From contig WGMP01000010.1 of NCBI GenBank assembly GCA_016124975.1, forward strand, positions 1-41,031: a stretch of DNA of 41,031 nucleotides. The letters are read 5' to 3'. Source of the DNA: Phycisphaera sp. (GTDB taxonomy: Bacteria > Planctomycetota > Phycisphaerae > Phycisphaerales > SM1A02). Numbering within the stretch: position 1 is the stretch's first letter; each line of letters begins with the position of its first letter. The position numbers and the translations under genes are program-made. Shown in pieces: positions 17,185 through 24,884 of the stretch. The notes under the pieces are model-generated. The model ran no database searches, was not told the origin of the DNA, and saw only the letters and a program-made list of their open reading frames with translations.

Positions 17185-19017
17185 TCAGTCGAGTCTGAAC
17201 GAGCGCTTGTACTCGTCGGCTCCCTGCATCGGTGGCTGCGCCGACTTGTCGAGATAGAGGTTGCCGACGACGAGGGCGTCGATGTCTGTGAACATGAACG
17301 ATCGGTACGCATCCGCAGGGCTGTGCACGATCGGCTCGCCGCGGATGTTGAAGCTGGTGTTGACGAGGACGGGGCAGCCCGTGCGTGCCTCGAACGCGCG
17401 CAGGATCGCATGGAAGCGCGGCGCGCGCGCGGCGTCCACCGTCTGGACGCGCGCGGAGCCGTCGACATGCGTGACGGCGGGAATGTCGCTGCGGACGACC
17501 TTCAGCATGTCCGTGCCGCGCGCGCGGCGCTCCTCCTCCGCGAGGGCGCGCATGCGTGCGTCGGCCACGGGCGCCACGAGCAGCATGTACGGGCTCGGGT
17601 GCGCGAGGTCGAACCACTCGCGCTGCCGTTCAGCCATCACCGCGGGCGCGAACGGGCGGAACGACTCGCGGAACTTGATCGCCACATTCATGCGCCGCTG
17701 CATCGACGGATCGCGCGGGTCGCCGAGGATCGAGCGGTTTCCGAGCGCGCGCGGGCCGAACTCCGCACGGCCCGCGAAGTGGCCGACGATGCGCCCGCGC
17801 GCCAGCTCGTCGGCCACGCGCGCCGCGAGCGCCTCTTCGTCGAGCACCTCGAAGACGGCGCCCATCCGCGCGAGCTCCGCGCGCGCGTCGCGCTCCGAAT
17901 ACGAAGGCCCGAGATACGAACCCTGCTGCGCGTCGCCCGCCACCGTCGTGCGCGGCTTCCCGAGGTGGCGATGCCAGTAGGCGAGCGCCGCGCCGACCGC
18001 GCCGCCCGAGTCGCCCGCCGCGGGCTGCACCCACATCCGATCGAAGGGCCCCTCGCGCAGCACGCGGCCGTTTGCCACGCAGTTGAGCGCCACGCCGCCC
18101 GCGAGACACAGGTTCCGCTCGCCCGTCTTCGCGTGCACATGCCGCGCCATGCGCAGCACGATCTCCTCGGTCACGCGCTGGATGCTCGCCGCGATGTCCA
18201 TCTCGCGCTGCGTGAGCGGCGACTCGGGCGCGCGCGGCGGCGCCCCGAAGAGCGCGTGGAACCGCGGCGAGGTCATGCGCATCCCGTGCGCGTACGAGAA
18301 GCACCGCTGGTCGAGCGAGAACGATCCGTCCTCCGCGAGGCCAACGATCTTCTCGAGGATCAGGTCGACGAACCGCGGCTCGCCGTAGGGCGCAAGTCCC
18401 ATCAGCTTGTACTCGCCCGAGTTCACGCGGAACCCGCAGTAGTGCGTGAACGCGCTGTAGAGGAGGCCCGGCGAATGGGGAAAGCGCATCTCCTCGCGGA
18501 GCTCGATCGCGTGGCCGTCGCCGACGCCCCAGCTCGCCGTCGCCCACTCGCCCACGCCGTCGAGCGTGAGGATCGCAGCGCGATCGAACGGGCTCGGATA
18601 GAACGCGCTCGCCGCATGCGACTCGTGGTGCGTCGTGAAGAGGATCGGCCCCGTGTAGGGCGCGCCCGTCGCCACGCGCAGCCCCGCGTCGATCTCGCGC
18701 GGCAGATGCAGCTTCTTCTGAAGCCACACGGGCATCGACGCGAGGAACTGCCCGAACCCGCGCGGCGCGAAGGCGAGCGCCGTCTCGAGGAGACGCTCGA
18801 ACTTCACGACAGGCTTCTCATAGAAGACGACCGCATCGACCTCGGCGACGCCGATCCCCGCCTCGCGGAGGCAGTACGCGACCGCGTTCGTCGGGAAGCG
18901 GTCGTCGTGCTTGCGCCGCGAGAAGCGCTCCTCCTCCGCCGCCGCCACGACCGCGCCGTCGCGCACGAGTGCTGCGGCGCTGTCGTGGTAGAAGGCCGAG
19001 AGACCGAGGATGTTCAT
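17185..19017 (-). CDS. NodU/CmcH-family carbamoyltransferase
   Basis: A 610-residue cytoplasmic enzyme predicted to transfer a carbamoyl group from carbamoyl phosphate, through carbamoyl-AMP, to a hydroxyl of a sugar or natural product. Visible features are the N-terminal ILGLSAFYHDSAAALV, the metal/active-site cluster THHESHAASA (His130, His131, His134), GGVALNCVANGRVL, GSYLGPSYS, and the C-terminal YrdC-like domain motifs EFGPRALGNRSIL and VNTSFNIRGEP. Length fits the family (about 550-620). The start MNILGLSAFYHD matches the conserved N-terminus, so longer frames were rejected. No good Shine-Dalgarno was seen. It heads the operon with DUF5989, SxtJ-family and SGNH genes. The carbamoylated product is not known; an envelope glycan is more likely than a toxin, given no biosynthetic genes nearby. 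Confidence 0.94.
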   Translation of the reverse strand: MNILGLSAFYHDSAAALVRDGAVVAAAEEERFSRRKHDDRFPTNAVAYCLREAGIGVAEVDAVVFYEKPVVKFERLLETALAFAPRGFGQFLASMPVWLQKKLHLPREIDAGLRVATGAPYTGPILFTTHHESHAASAFYPSPFDRAAILTLDGVGEWATASWGVGDGHAIELREEMRFPHSPGLLYSAFTHYCGFRVNSGEYKLMGLAPYGEPRFVDLILEKIVGLAEDGSFSLDQRCFSYAHGMRMTSPRFHALFGAPPRAPESPLTQREMDIAASIQRVTEEIVLRMARHVHAKTGERNLCLAGGVALNCVANGRVLREGPFDRMWVQPAAGDSGGAVGAALAYWHRHLGKPRTTVAGDAQQGSYLGPSYSERDARAELARMGAVFEVLDEEALAARVADELARGRIVGHFAGRAEFGPRALGNRSILGDPRDPSMQRRMNVAIKFRESFRPFAPAVMAERQREWFDLAHPSPYMLLVAPVADARMRALAEEERRARGTDMLKVVRSDIPAVTHVDGSARVQTVDAARAPRFHAILRAFEARTGCPVLVNTSFNIRGEPIVHSPADAYRSFMFTDIDALVVGNLYLDKSAQPPMQGADEYKRSFRLD

Positions 19018-19053
19018 GGCGCTCGGAGCGAGAGGAGAAGCCAGGAGGCGGAA

Positions 19054-19092
19054 GAAAAACCCAGGTGCGAACGGCCGTCCGCACCTGGGTTT
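19054..19092 (-). terminator. Terminator after the PEP-CTERM-like gene
   Basis: A perfect 13-bp stem (AAACCCAGGTGCG at 19057-19069 with CGCACCTGGGTTT at 19080-19092) and a ten-base loop. On the minus strand it ends in a T tract (GGGTTTTTC). It lies 42 bp after the stop of the minus-strand gene and only about 37 bp before the carbamoyltransferase start, so that operon needs its own promoter inside or very near this region, or read-through. Confidence 0.88.
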
Positions 19093-19133
19093 CATCGGTT
19101 GAGAGGGGCTTTCGACTGCCCCGATTGTCGCGT

Positions 19134-19835
19134 TCAGCGCGTGCGCCGACGGCGCAGGAGGCCAGCGACGCCCGCGAGGGCGATGACGCCGGGCGCAGGC
19201 ACCACGGTGTACGAGAAGATCGGGTTCGATCCACCCGAGGTGTAGTTGCTGCTCCAGCTGTTGACGGAGATGTTCGGGTTGGCGAGCGCGTCGATCGCGC
19301 CGTCGCCGCCACCGCCACCCGACGAGTACGCGTCGAAGAAGAAGGTGTCGCCGACATTGAGGCCGAGCGAGGCGAGCGAGAGCGTGTAGGTGAGCTCGCT
19401 GCCGTTGAAGACGAGGCCGGCGTTGCCGGGGTCCTGACTCCAACCGCCCGCGAAGGACCAAACCTGCGATCCCCCGCCGCCATCGACCCACGAGCCGATC
19501 CAGCGCGTCATCCCGCCGTTGGGCGAATCCATGTTGATCGGACGATTCCAGCCGTTGCCGTTGTTCGAAGCGGCGCCGCCGTTCGAGATGCCGATCATGA
19601 ACTTGCCCCAGTCGGTCGACAGGTTGCCGTTGACCGTGAGCTTGAAGACGATGTCGCTCGTCGTGTTCGAGATCTCGAGGCTGACGAGGTCAAGGGTGCC
19701 GTTGCCCGTGGCGAGGCCCGGGTCGATGTCACCCGTTGCGTCGGTGAAGATGACGCTCGGCTCAGAATTGGCGAGCGTCGTGATGGCCGCGGCCACCGCG
19801 GCAGCGCAGGTCGCTGCATGCAGACGAGAATGCAT
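19134..19835 (-). CDS. Secreted protein with PEP-CTERM-like anchor, 233 aa
   Basis: Signal peptide at residues 1-24 (AATCAAAVAAAITTLANS). The body contains FTDATGDIDPGLATGNGTLD, LEISNTTSDIVFKLTVNGNL and a Gly-rich loop (SSGGGGGDGAID). The first two resemble beta-sandwich domains that follow an FTDxxGD opening, found in many planctomycete anchored proteins. The tail is VVPAPGVIALAGVAGLL then RRRRTR, a PEP-CTERM variant with PAP. ATG 19835 follows TGGAG; the longer frame to 20015 lacks a start signal and would bury the signal peptide. A terminator follows. It is a likely surface protein sorted by an exosortase-type enzyme encoded elsewhere. The ligand is unknown. Confidence 0.87.
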   Translation of the reverse strand: MHSRLHAATCAAAVAAAITTLANSEPSVIFTDATGDIDPGLATGNGTLDLVSLEISNTTSDIVFKLTVNGNLSTDWGKFMIGISNGGAASNNGNGWNRPINMDSPNGGMTRWIGSWVDGGGGSQVWSFAGGWSQDPGNAGLVFNGSELTYTLSLASLGLNVGDTFFFDAYSSGGGGGDGAIDALANPNISVNSWSSNYTSGGSNPIFSYTVVPAPGVIALAGVAGLLRRRRTR

Positions 19836-20180
19836 AGGAACTCCAGATAGAAAGGAACGGGAGGAACGGACGAAGTCGCCTCGGACACTCCGATCTGGCT
19901 CGGTCGTGATGCACGCACCACGCAAGGGCGCACCCTGAGGGGAGAGCACGCCGCACCGAGGCCCGACGGAGGGGTCGAACCGACCCTGTGAAGGTACTTC
20001 CAGTTCAGGCCTCATTCAAGACTCGACGCGATTTCAGGCGGGAAGTTCAGTTGCCGCGCGGTGTTGCGGGCGCGAACATCCCGCCGCGCTGATGCTGTGC
20101 GCGACTCATGGATCGAGCAGGACCTCCATTCTCGGACGCGGCCTCGGCGGGTCCCCTCCCGCTGCGCCTCGGACCGCGCC
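19836..20180. promoter_or_regulatory. Divergent intergenic region
   Basis: This 345-bp region lies between the minus-strand PEP-CTERM-like gene and the plus-strand hydrolase. It should contain both promoters, but no clear -35/-10 pair was identified. No gene, repeat or hairpin stands out. Confidence 0.35.
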
Positions 20181-21098
20181 ATGATGCCCGAGCCGATGCC
20201 GAACGGGCCGCAGCAAGTTCACGCTCCCGCCGCCCCGTCGCCCACCGCGCCGCGAGGCGTTCTCGTGCGAGGGCTCCGAACCGTGCTCCTCGGCTACCTC
20301 CTCTGGTGCGCCGCGCTCTTCGCGCTCCAACGCAGCATGCTCTACCTGCCTGACCTCGCGGGGCGCGGGCTTTCCGACGCCGAGCTCGCGGCGATCGAAG
20401 GGCTCGAGCGGCGCTGGGTCACGCAGGACGACGGCGTCAAGACCGAGTCGTTCCTTCTGCGCGCGGAGTCGAGCCCCGCGCGCGGGCTCGCGGTCCTCTT
20501 CCATGGAAACGGCGAGCTGATCGACGACGGGCTCGAGGACGCGCGACGCTGGAACGAGCTCGGCTTCCACGCGCTGCTTCCCGAGTATCGCGGGTACGGC
20601 CGCACGCCTGGCGCGCCGTCAGAGAAGCGCATCGTCGACGATGCGCTCGCGGCGATCGCGGATGCGCGCGGCGTGCTCGACGCGGGGGAGCTCGTCCTCC
20701 ACGGACGCTCGCTCGGCACGGGCGTCGCTGCGCAGGTGGCGCTGCGGATCGGCGAGGCGGCCACGACCCGCCCCGTGCCGTCGCTCCTCGTCTTCGAGTC
20801 GCCCTTCACCAGCATCGCCAGCTTCGCATGGGGCTATGGAGTGCCCCAGTTCATCGTCCGCGACGCCTTCCGCACGGACGAGGCGCTCGCGAAGCTCGAT
20901 GTACCCGTCCTCATCCTGCACGCGCGCAGCGACACGGTCGTTCCGATCGCGCACGGTCGCACCTTGGCGGCGCTCGCGCCGCGCGCAACCCTCGTCGAGC
21001 TCGATGGCGACCACAACTCGGGCATCTCCCTCACGCGCCCCTACTGGGATGCGGTCGCGAAGGCCGTCGAATCGAGCAGCCGAGGAGATCGCCCATGA
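20181..21098 (+). CDS. Membrane-anchored alpha/beta hydrolase (BEM46/ABHD13-like)
   Basis: A 305-residue protein starting MMPEPMPNG. A TM segment at about residues 30-50 (LRTVLLGYLLWCAALFALQ) is followed by SMLYLPD, a phrase typical of the BEM46/ABHD13 group. The alpha/beta-hydrolase core is complete: oxyanion HGN at 108-110, nucleophile Ser177 in HGRSLGTG, Asp251 in HARSDTVVP and His278 in DGDHNSG. Members are serine hydrolases with poorly known lipid or peptide substrates. The gene ends with an ATGA overlap with the histidine phosphatase, so the two are translated together. The upstream part of the frame (20061-20180) is Arg-rich and unlike a real N-terminus. Confidence 0.88.
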   Translation: MMPEPMPNGPQQVHAPAAPSPTAPRGVLVRGLRTVLLGYLLWCAALFALQRSMLYLPDLAGRGLSDAELAAIEGLERRWVTQDDGVKTESFLLRAESSPARGLAVLFHGNGELIDDGLEDARRWNELGFHALLPEYRGYGRTPGAPSEKRIVDDALAAIADARGVLDAGELVLHGRSLGTGVAAQVALRIGEAATTRPVPSLLVFESPFTSIASFAWGYGVPQFIVRDAFRTDEALAKLDVPVLILHARSDTVVPIAHGRTLAALAPRATLVELDGDHNSGISLTRPYWDAVAKAVESSSRGDRP

Positions 21099-21736
21099 CG
21101 ACGCTCGACCCCGCGATCCTGGCGATGCTGAACGACCCAGCGACGATGCTGCTCATGCGGCACGGCGATGCGGCGCACTATCCGTCGCCCGACGCCGAGA
21201 CCCGCGCGCTGCGCTTCGACGCGCGCGACACGCGGATCCTCACGGCCGCAGGCGAGGCGCAGACCGAGAGCGCCGCCCGCTGGGTCGCGCGCGTGCTCGC
21301 CGGCCCAGCGCCGCTCGTGGTCTCATCGGCGCTCCTTCGCGCACGGCAGACCGCGCAGATCGTGGCCGCGGGCGTCGGGGCACCGAGCCCCGCGTTCGAT
21401 GTGCGCTTCAACGAGCTCGGCCACGGCGCCGTGCCCCAAGGCTCGGACGCGCTCGCCCTCGCGCTCGACGCCATGGAGGAGCACCACGCGCGCGCACGCG
21501 ACGAGGGGCGCAGGCTCATCGCCGTCACGCACGCCGACATCCTCGCCGAGCTCGCGGCGCAGCTCAGGCCTTCCGCCGAAGAGACCTCGGAAGAGGAACG
21601 CGCGCTCAGCGCGGCGCTCTCCGCAATCGGCCGCGACGCGCATGGCGGCATGCGGGTCTACGCAGGCCACGCGCACTGCCACATCACGGCGATCCGCCAC
21701 AACATCTTGCGGATCTGGAATCTGCCGACGCAGTAG
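21095..21736 (+). CDS. Histidine phosphatase family protein (SixA-like)
   Basis: A 213-residue cytoplasmic protein. The RHG motif (LLMRHGDA, catalytic His23) and the later VTHADILAE supply the expected two active-site histidines; conserved SSALLRARQTAQIV follows the first. RARQTA matches the SRARQTA signature of SixA-type and phosphoglycerate-mutase-like phosphatases. SixA itself is shorter (about 160 residues); the extra length is at residues 155-190 (PSAEETSEEERALSAAL) and the C-terminus (HCHITAIRHNILRIWNLP). The start at 21095 overlaps the preceding hydrolase stop by four bases. The substrate (phosphohistidine protein or small phosphoester) cannot be told from sequence. Confidence 0.88.
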   Translation: MTTLDPAILAMLNDPATMLLMRHGDAAHYPSPDAETRALRFDARDTRILTAAGEAQTESAARWVARVLAGPAPLVVSSALLRARQTAQIVAAGVGAPSPAFDVRFNELGHGAVPQGSDALALALDAMEEHHARARDEGRRLIAVTHADILAELAAQLRPSAEETSEEERALSAALSAIGRDAHGGMRVYAGHAHCHITAIRHNILRIWNLPTQ

Positions 21737-21924
21737 GTTCCCGTCGGGCTTCCGAAAGCGGCGCGCGGTGCCCCTTTGGGCTGGGATTTGGTGGATATCC
21801 CGCTCCATCTGCGAGAGTCCATTCGTTCCGATGAGCCAGTCTAAACAGAAATTGTTCAGCCGATCACGCTCGTTGCTCGCAGAAGAGGCTTCCGAAGCAC
21901 CCTGTCGGGCGGTAGTCTCCCGCC

Positions 21925-22566
21925 ATGAAGAGCGCCGCCCCTGCCTGCCTTGTCCTCTGCGCCCTCGCCTGCTTGACGCCGATCGGCTGCGGCAAAGAGG
22001 ACACGACGGTCCCACCGATGCCGACGCAGGGGGCCGTGACGCAGCAAGGCGAGCTGTTTGATCTCGCGGACTTCACCATCACGATTCCCGATGACATGGT
22101 GGCCCTCGATGTGACGAGCAAGATGCTCGATGAGGCCACCGCGAACGGGGCCATGTCGGGGCTCTCCCCCGAAATCCTCCGCAATGTCAAGCAGGCCCTT
22201 GAAGGCGGCCTGATCAAGCTGATGGCCTTCGACATCTCCGCAGGTGACCCCGAGTTCGCGGACAACATGAATGTCGTGATCGAGCGGCTTCCCGTCGCCA
22301 TGTCGCAGGAGGCGGTCGTGAAAGCGAACCTCCTTCAGCTGCGGTCCGCCGGCTTTCAGTTGATGGCGCAGGACCGTTTTGCCACGGGCCAGCATGAGTT
22401 CGATCGGCTGCAGTGCTCCATTCCCGCGGCGGGAGTCGAGTTCTACAGCTACATCCTCGCGCGGGGATCCACCGCGTACACAGTGACCTTCACATCGAAG
22501 CCCGAGCGCACCGCGTCGTTCCGTCTCAAGGGGGAGACGATCATGCGGTCGTTCAGGCCGAAGTAA
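21925..22566 (+). CDS. Lipoprotein, possibly DcrB/PsbP-like
   Basis: A 213-residue protein. The signal sequence (ACLVLCALACLTPIGC) ends in a lipobox (TPIGC), so Cys22 should be lipidated and the protein tethered to a membrane. The mature part has the order LADFTITIPDDM, NMNVVIERLP, AYTVTFTSKPE and SFRLKGETIMRSFR. This is the pattern of small mixed alpha/beta DcrB/PsbP-like domains (DUF1795), which read F.I.IP early and VTF......F....S. near the end. The match is by eye and tentative. The 188-bp upstream gap holds no evident promoter. There is no clear partner among its neighbours. Confidence 0.75.
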   Translation: MKSAAPACLVLCALACLTPIGCGKEDTTVPPMPTQGAVTQQGELFDLADFTITIPDDMVALDVTSKMLDEATANGAMSGLSPEILRNVKQALEGGLIKLMAFDISAGDPEFADNMNVVIERLPVAMSQEAVVKANLLQLRSAGFQLMAQDRFATGQHEFDRLQCSIPAAGVEFYSYILARGSTAYTVTFTSKPERTASFRLKGETIMRSFRPK

Positions 22567-23003
22567 TCCGCATGAACGGTGGCTGCGTCGGCCTCGGCGT
22601 TCGCCTCGACATCATTGGGAGCGCTGCGAGCAGGCCGCACCGCGGATTCGCCCCCAGCTTCTGCTTTCGATTGGAGGCGTCAGAGTCATGCCGGTCCCCA
22701 TCGGCCCGAACGCGGAAAACATGATGCCTCGATCATCTCGACGGAATGGCAGCGCTCCGTGGCAGAGACCCAATGCGATCAGGCGTGCCGCGCGCTCGCC
22801 TGACTCGAAGAATCGGCGTCCGCCTCTTCCTCCAGACGCGCACAGCGCCGGCGGACACGGCACGGAGGCCGCCCGTGGGTGATGGCGCACGAGGTCGCTC
22901 TGCGAACGCGCGCCCCGCGACAGAGCAGGCGGCGCATCCACAGCCTCGCGTGAAGCCCGTGCCGCGACAGCGGATCTCCGCGGGGCGGCAGTCGGCCGCC
23001 ATC

Positions 23004-24503
23004 ATGCTGATGATCTTCTGCTTCTATGGGGTAAGCCTCGCCGCAGCGCTCGCGCTCGCAGCGCTCGCCGTGCTCATGATCCTCCGCGGACGCATCTTCA
23101 GCATCGTGCTCGCGGTCACATGCGCGTCATCGGCGCTCGCGATCGTGCGGACGGTGATCCCGCGGAGAGAACCATTCGAGGCACCAGGCCCTCGCATCAC
23201 GGCCAGGCAGGAACCCGAGCTCTTCAAGGCGATCGCGGAGGTCGCGCACGCGGTCGGCGAGCGCCCGCCCGACGATGTCTTCATCGTCGCCGACATCAAC
23301 GCGGCGGTCATGGAGCACGGCGGATTCCTCGGCTTCCGAGGACGCCGCGCCCTGATGTTCGGACTTCCGCTCGCGCAGGTTCTCACCGTGACAGAGTTCA
23401 AGAGCGTGCTCGCGCATGAGTTCGGCCACTTTCAGGCCAAGGACACGAAACTGAGCCCATGGGTCTATCGCATGCGCATGGCGATCGGACGGTCGCTCGC
23501 GCGCCTCGAGCATGGCCTCCTCGAGATCCCCACGCTGTGGTTCGGCAAGCTCTTCCTGAAGACCTCCATGAGGCTGTCGCGCGAGACAGAGTTCGACGCG
23601 GACGCCGTCGCCGCGCGAGTGGCCGGCCCCCGGGCGTCCATCGACGCTCTTCGAAAGGTCGAGCGGGTCGCCCCTCTCTTCCCCGCCTACTGGTCGTCCG
23701 AGGCGGTCCCCCTGCTTCAGGCGCGCTACCGACCCTCCATCACCGAGGGATTCGCGCGCTTCCTCCAGGCGAAGCGAGTTCGCACGCAACTCGCCAAGAA
23801 GTTCCAGGAGGCCATCGAGGCGCGCAAGGCCAGCGAGTACGACTCGCATCCGCCGACCAGTGAGCGCGTCGCCGCGATCGAGGCGCTGCCCGCGGAGAAG
23901 TCGCGGCTTCGCGTGGCAGACGACCCAAGGCCGGCGATTTCCATGCTCAGGACGCTCGAGGCGATCGAGTTCGACCTTCTCGTCGGACTGGGCGGCGCAG
24001 AGGCGTGCATCGAGCTCGACCCGATCGACTGGAACGCGGCCGGCGGCGCGGTCTATCTGCCGATGTGGGCGAAGACCGTCGAACGCCTCCGTCCCAAGCT
24101 GCGGGCGCTCGATCCAAGCGACCTGCCAGGCCGCGCCCTCGATGTCGACTGGATGACGCGAACGCTGGTGCGCGCCGAGTGGCAGGATGCGCCCCACGCC
24201 CAGCGACAGTCCATCGGCCTGTGGATCCTCGGCGCGGCGCTCGCGCATCTCCTGCAGCGCAAGGGCCACCGCATCGACTGCACGGTCGGCGAAGTCATCA
24301 CCTTCCACCACCGCGACTCGACTCGAGGCGGCGGCGACGGCGACCAGGCGAGCAACGACACCCACGCCCGCATCGCGCCGTTCGAGGTGCTGTGGGATCT
24401 CGCCGAACGAAAGATCACCCCGACGGAGTGGGCAGAGCGATGCGAGGCCTTCGGCATCACAGGCGCAGGCCTCGGCGGAGAGGATCTTGACCTTACGGTC
24501 TAG
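23004..24503 (+). CDS. M48-family zinc metallopeptidase
   Basis: A 499-residue protein from ATG 23004. Two N-terminal TM helices lie at about residues 1-30 and 33-50. The zinc site is HEFGH (His138, Glu139, His142) with a third ligand in ETEFDAD (Glu196), so the HtpX/Ste24 active site is intact. The region after residue 250 lacks a recognised domain; KITPTEWAERCEAFGI is near the end. The same frame is open up to ATG 22746 (585 residues), and GTG 22950 is another option, but that stretch is Arg/Pro-rich and the TM segment begins at 23004. It probably degrades membrane or envelope proteins. The stop TAG (24501-24503) overlaps the left end of MITE copy 2. Confidence 0.85.
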   Translation: MLMIFCFYGVSLAAALALAALAVLMILRGRIFSIVLAVTCASSALAIVRTVIPRREPFEAPGPRITARQEPELFKAIAEVAHAVGERPPDDVFIVADINAAVMEHGGFLGFRGRRALMFGLPLAQVLTVTEFKSVLAHEFGHFQAKDTKLSPWVYRMRMAIGRSLARLEHGLLEIPTLWFGKLFLKTSMRLSRETEFDADAVAARVAGPRASIDALRKVERVAPLFPAYWSSEAVPLLQARYRPSITEGFARFLQAKRVRTQLAKKFQEAIEARKASEYDSHPPTSERVAAIEALPAEKSRLRVADDPRPAISMLRTLEAIEFDLLVGLGGAEACIELDPIDWNAAGGAVYLPMWAKTVERLRPKLRALDPSDLPGRALDVDWMTRTLVRAEWQDAPHAQRQSIGLWILGAALAHLLQRKGHRIDCTVGEVITFHHRDSTRGGGDGDQASNDTHARIAPFEVLWDLAERKITPTEWAERCEAFGITGAGLGGEDLDLTV

Positions 24504-24663
24504 GTTCTGTCTGACGGATCCCCGGACGTCGAATCGCGCGACATCCCGGCTGGCGGCGTCGGCTTCAACTCGCTGTATCGCTGCGGATACAGCTTCGTTT
24601 CGCCTCCTTGCCATCCGGGCGCCGCGCGATTCTTTGGTCTTCGGGGATCCGTCAGACAGAACC
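24503..24663. mobile_element. MITE copy 2 (161 bp), inverted relative to copy 1
   Basis: It has the same perfect 22-bp terminal inverted repeats as 3169-3340, and is flanked by TA on both sides (24501-24502 and 24664-24665), as expected for a TA target duplication. The inner hairpin is GCTGTATC...GATACAGC. Aligned as its reverse complement, it matches copy 1 except for scattered substitutions and a deletion of 11 bp. The element begins at the last base of the TAG stop codon of the M48 peptidase gene. Confidence 0.88.
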
Positions 24664-24807
24664 TAGCCGTCCGCATCAGGAGAGCGCGAACAATCGTGCC
24701 CGCACCGCCAGCAGCGATGAAGACCGATGAGTGTCGGTGGAACCCGACTCGAGTCACTCGGTTCTGCCCCACCGATCGCCGAAGTCAAAGGACCCGCGCG
24801 GCACCCG

Positions 24808-24839
24808 CCGCCAGGCGTGCACGCGAGCACGCCCGGCGG
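24808..24839 (-). terminator. Hairpin after the DUF932-like gene
   Basis: A 13-bp stem with one mismatch (CCGCCAGGCGTGC at 24808-24820 with GCACGCCCGGCGG at 24827-24839) and a six-base loop, 46 bp past the stop of the minus-strand gene. There is no T tract, so intrinsic termination is uncertain. Confidence 0.4.
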
Positions 24840-24884
24840 TCGGGTCGAGGAGTTCGCCGCACCGCGCCGTGCACAGGTGGCGCG

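Noticed and set aside
17101-19245. A 714-codon plus-strand frame
   Set aside because: It is antisense to the carbamoyltransferase with all conserved motifs on the other strand.
22746-23003. N-terminal extension of the M48 peptidase
   Set aside because: It is Arg/Pro-rich, has no ribosome binding site and comes before a TM helix that is a natural N-terminus; kept only as an alternative.
3169-24663. A composite transposon bounded by the two MITE copies
   Set aside because: The copies are short and carry no transposase, and the 21 kb between them contains ordinary chromosomal-type genes including a tRNA.
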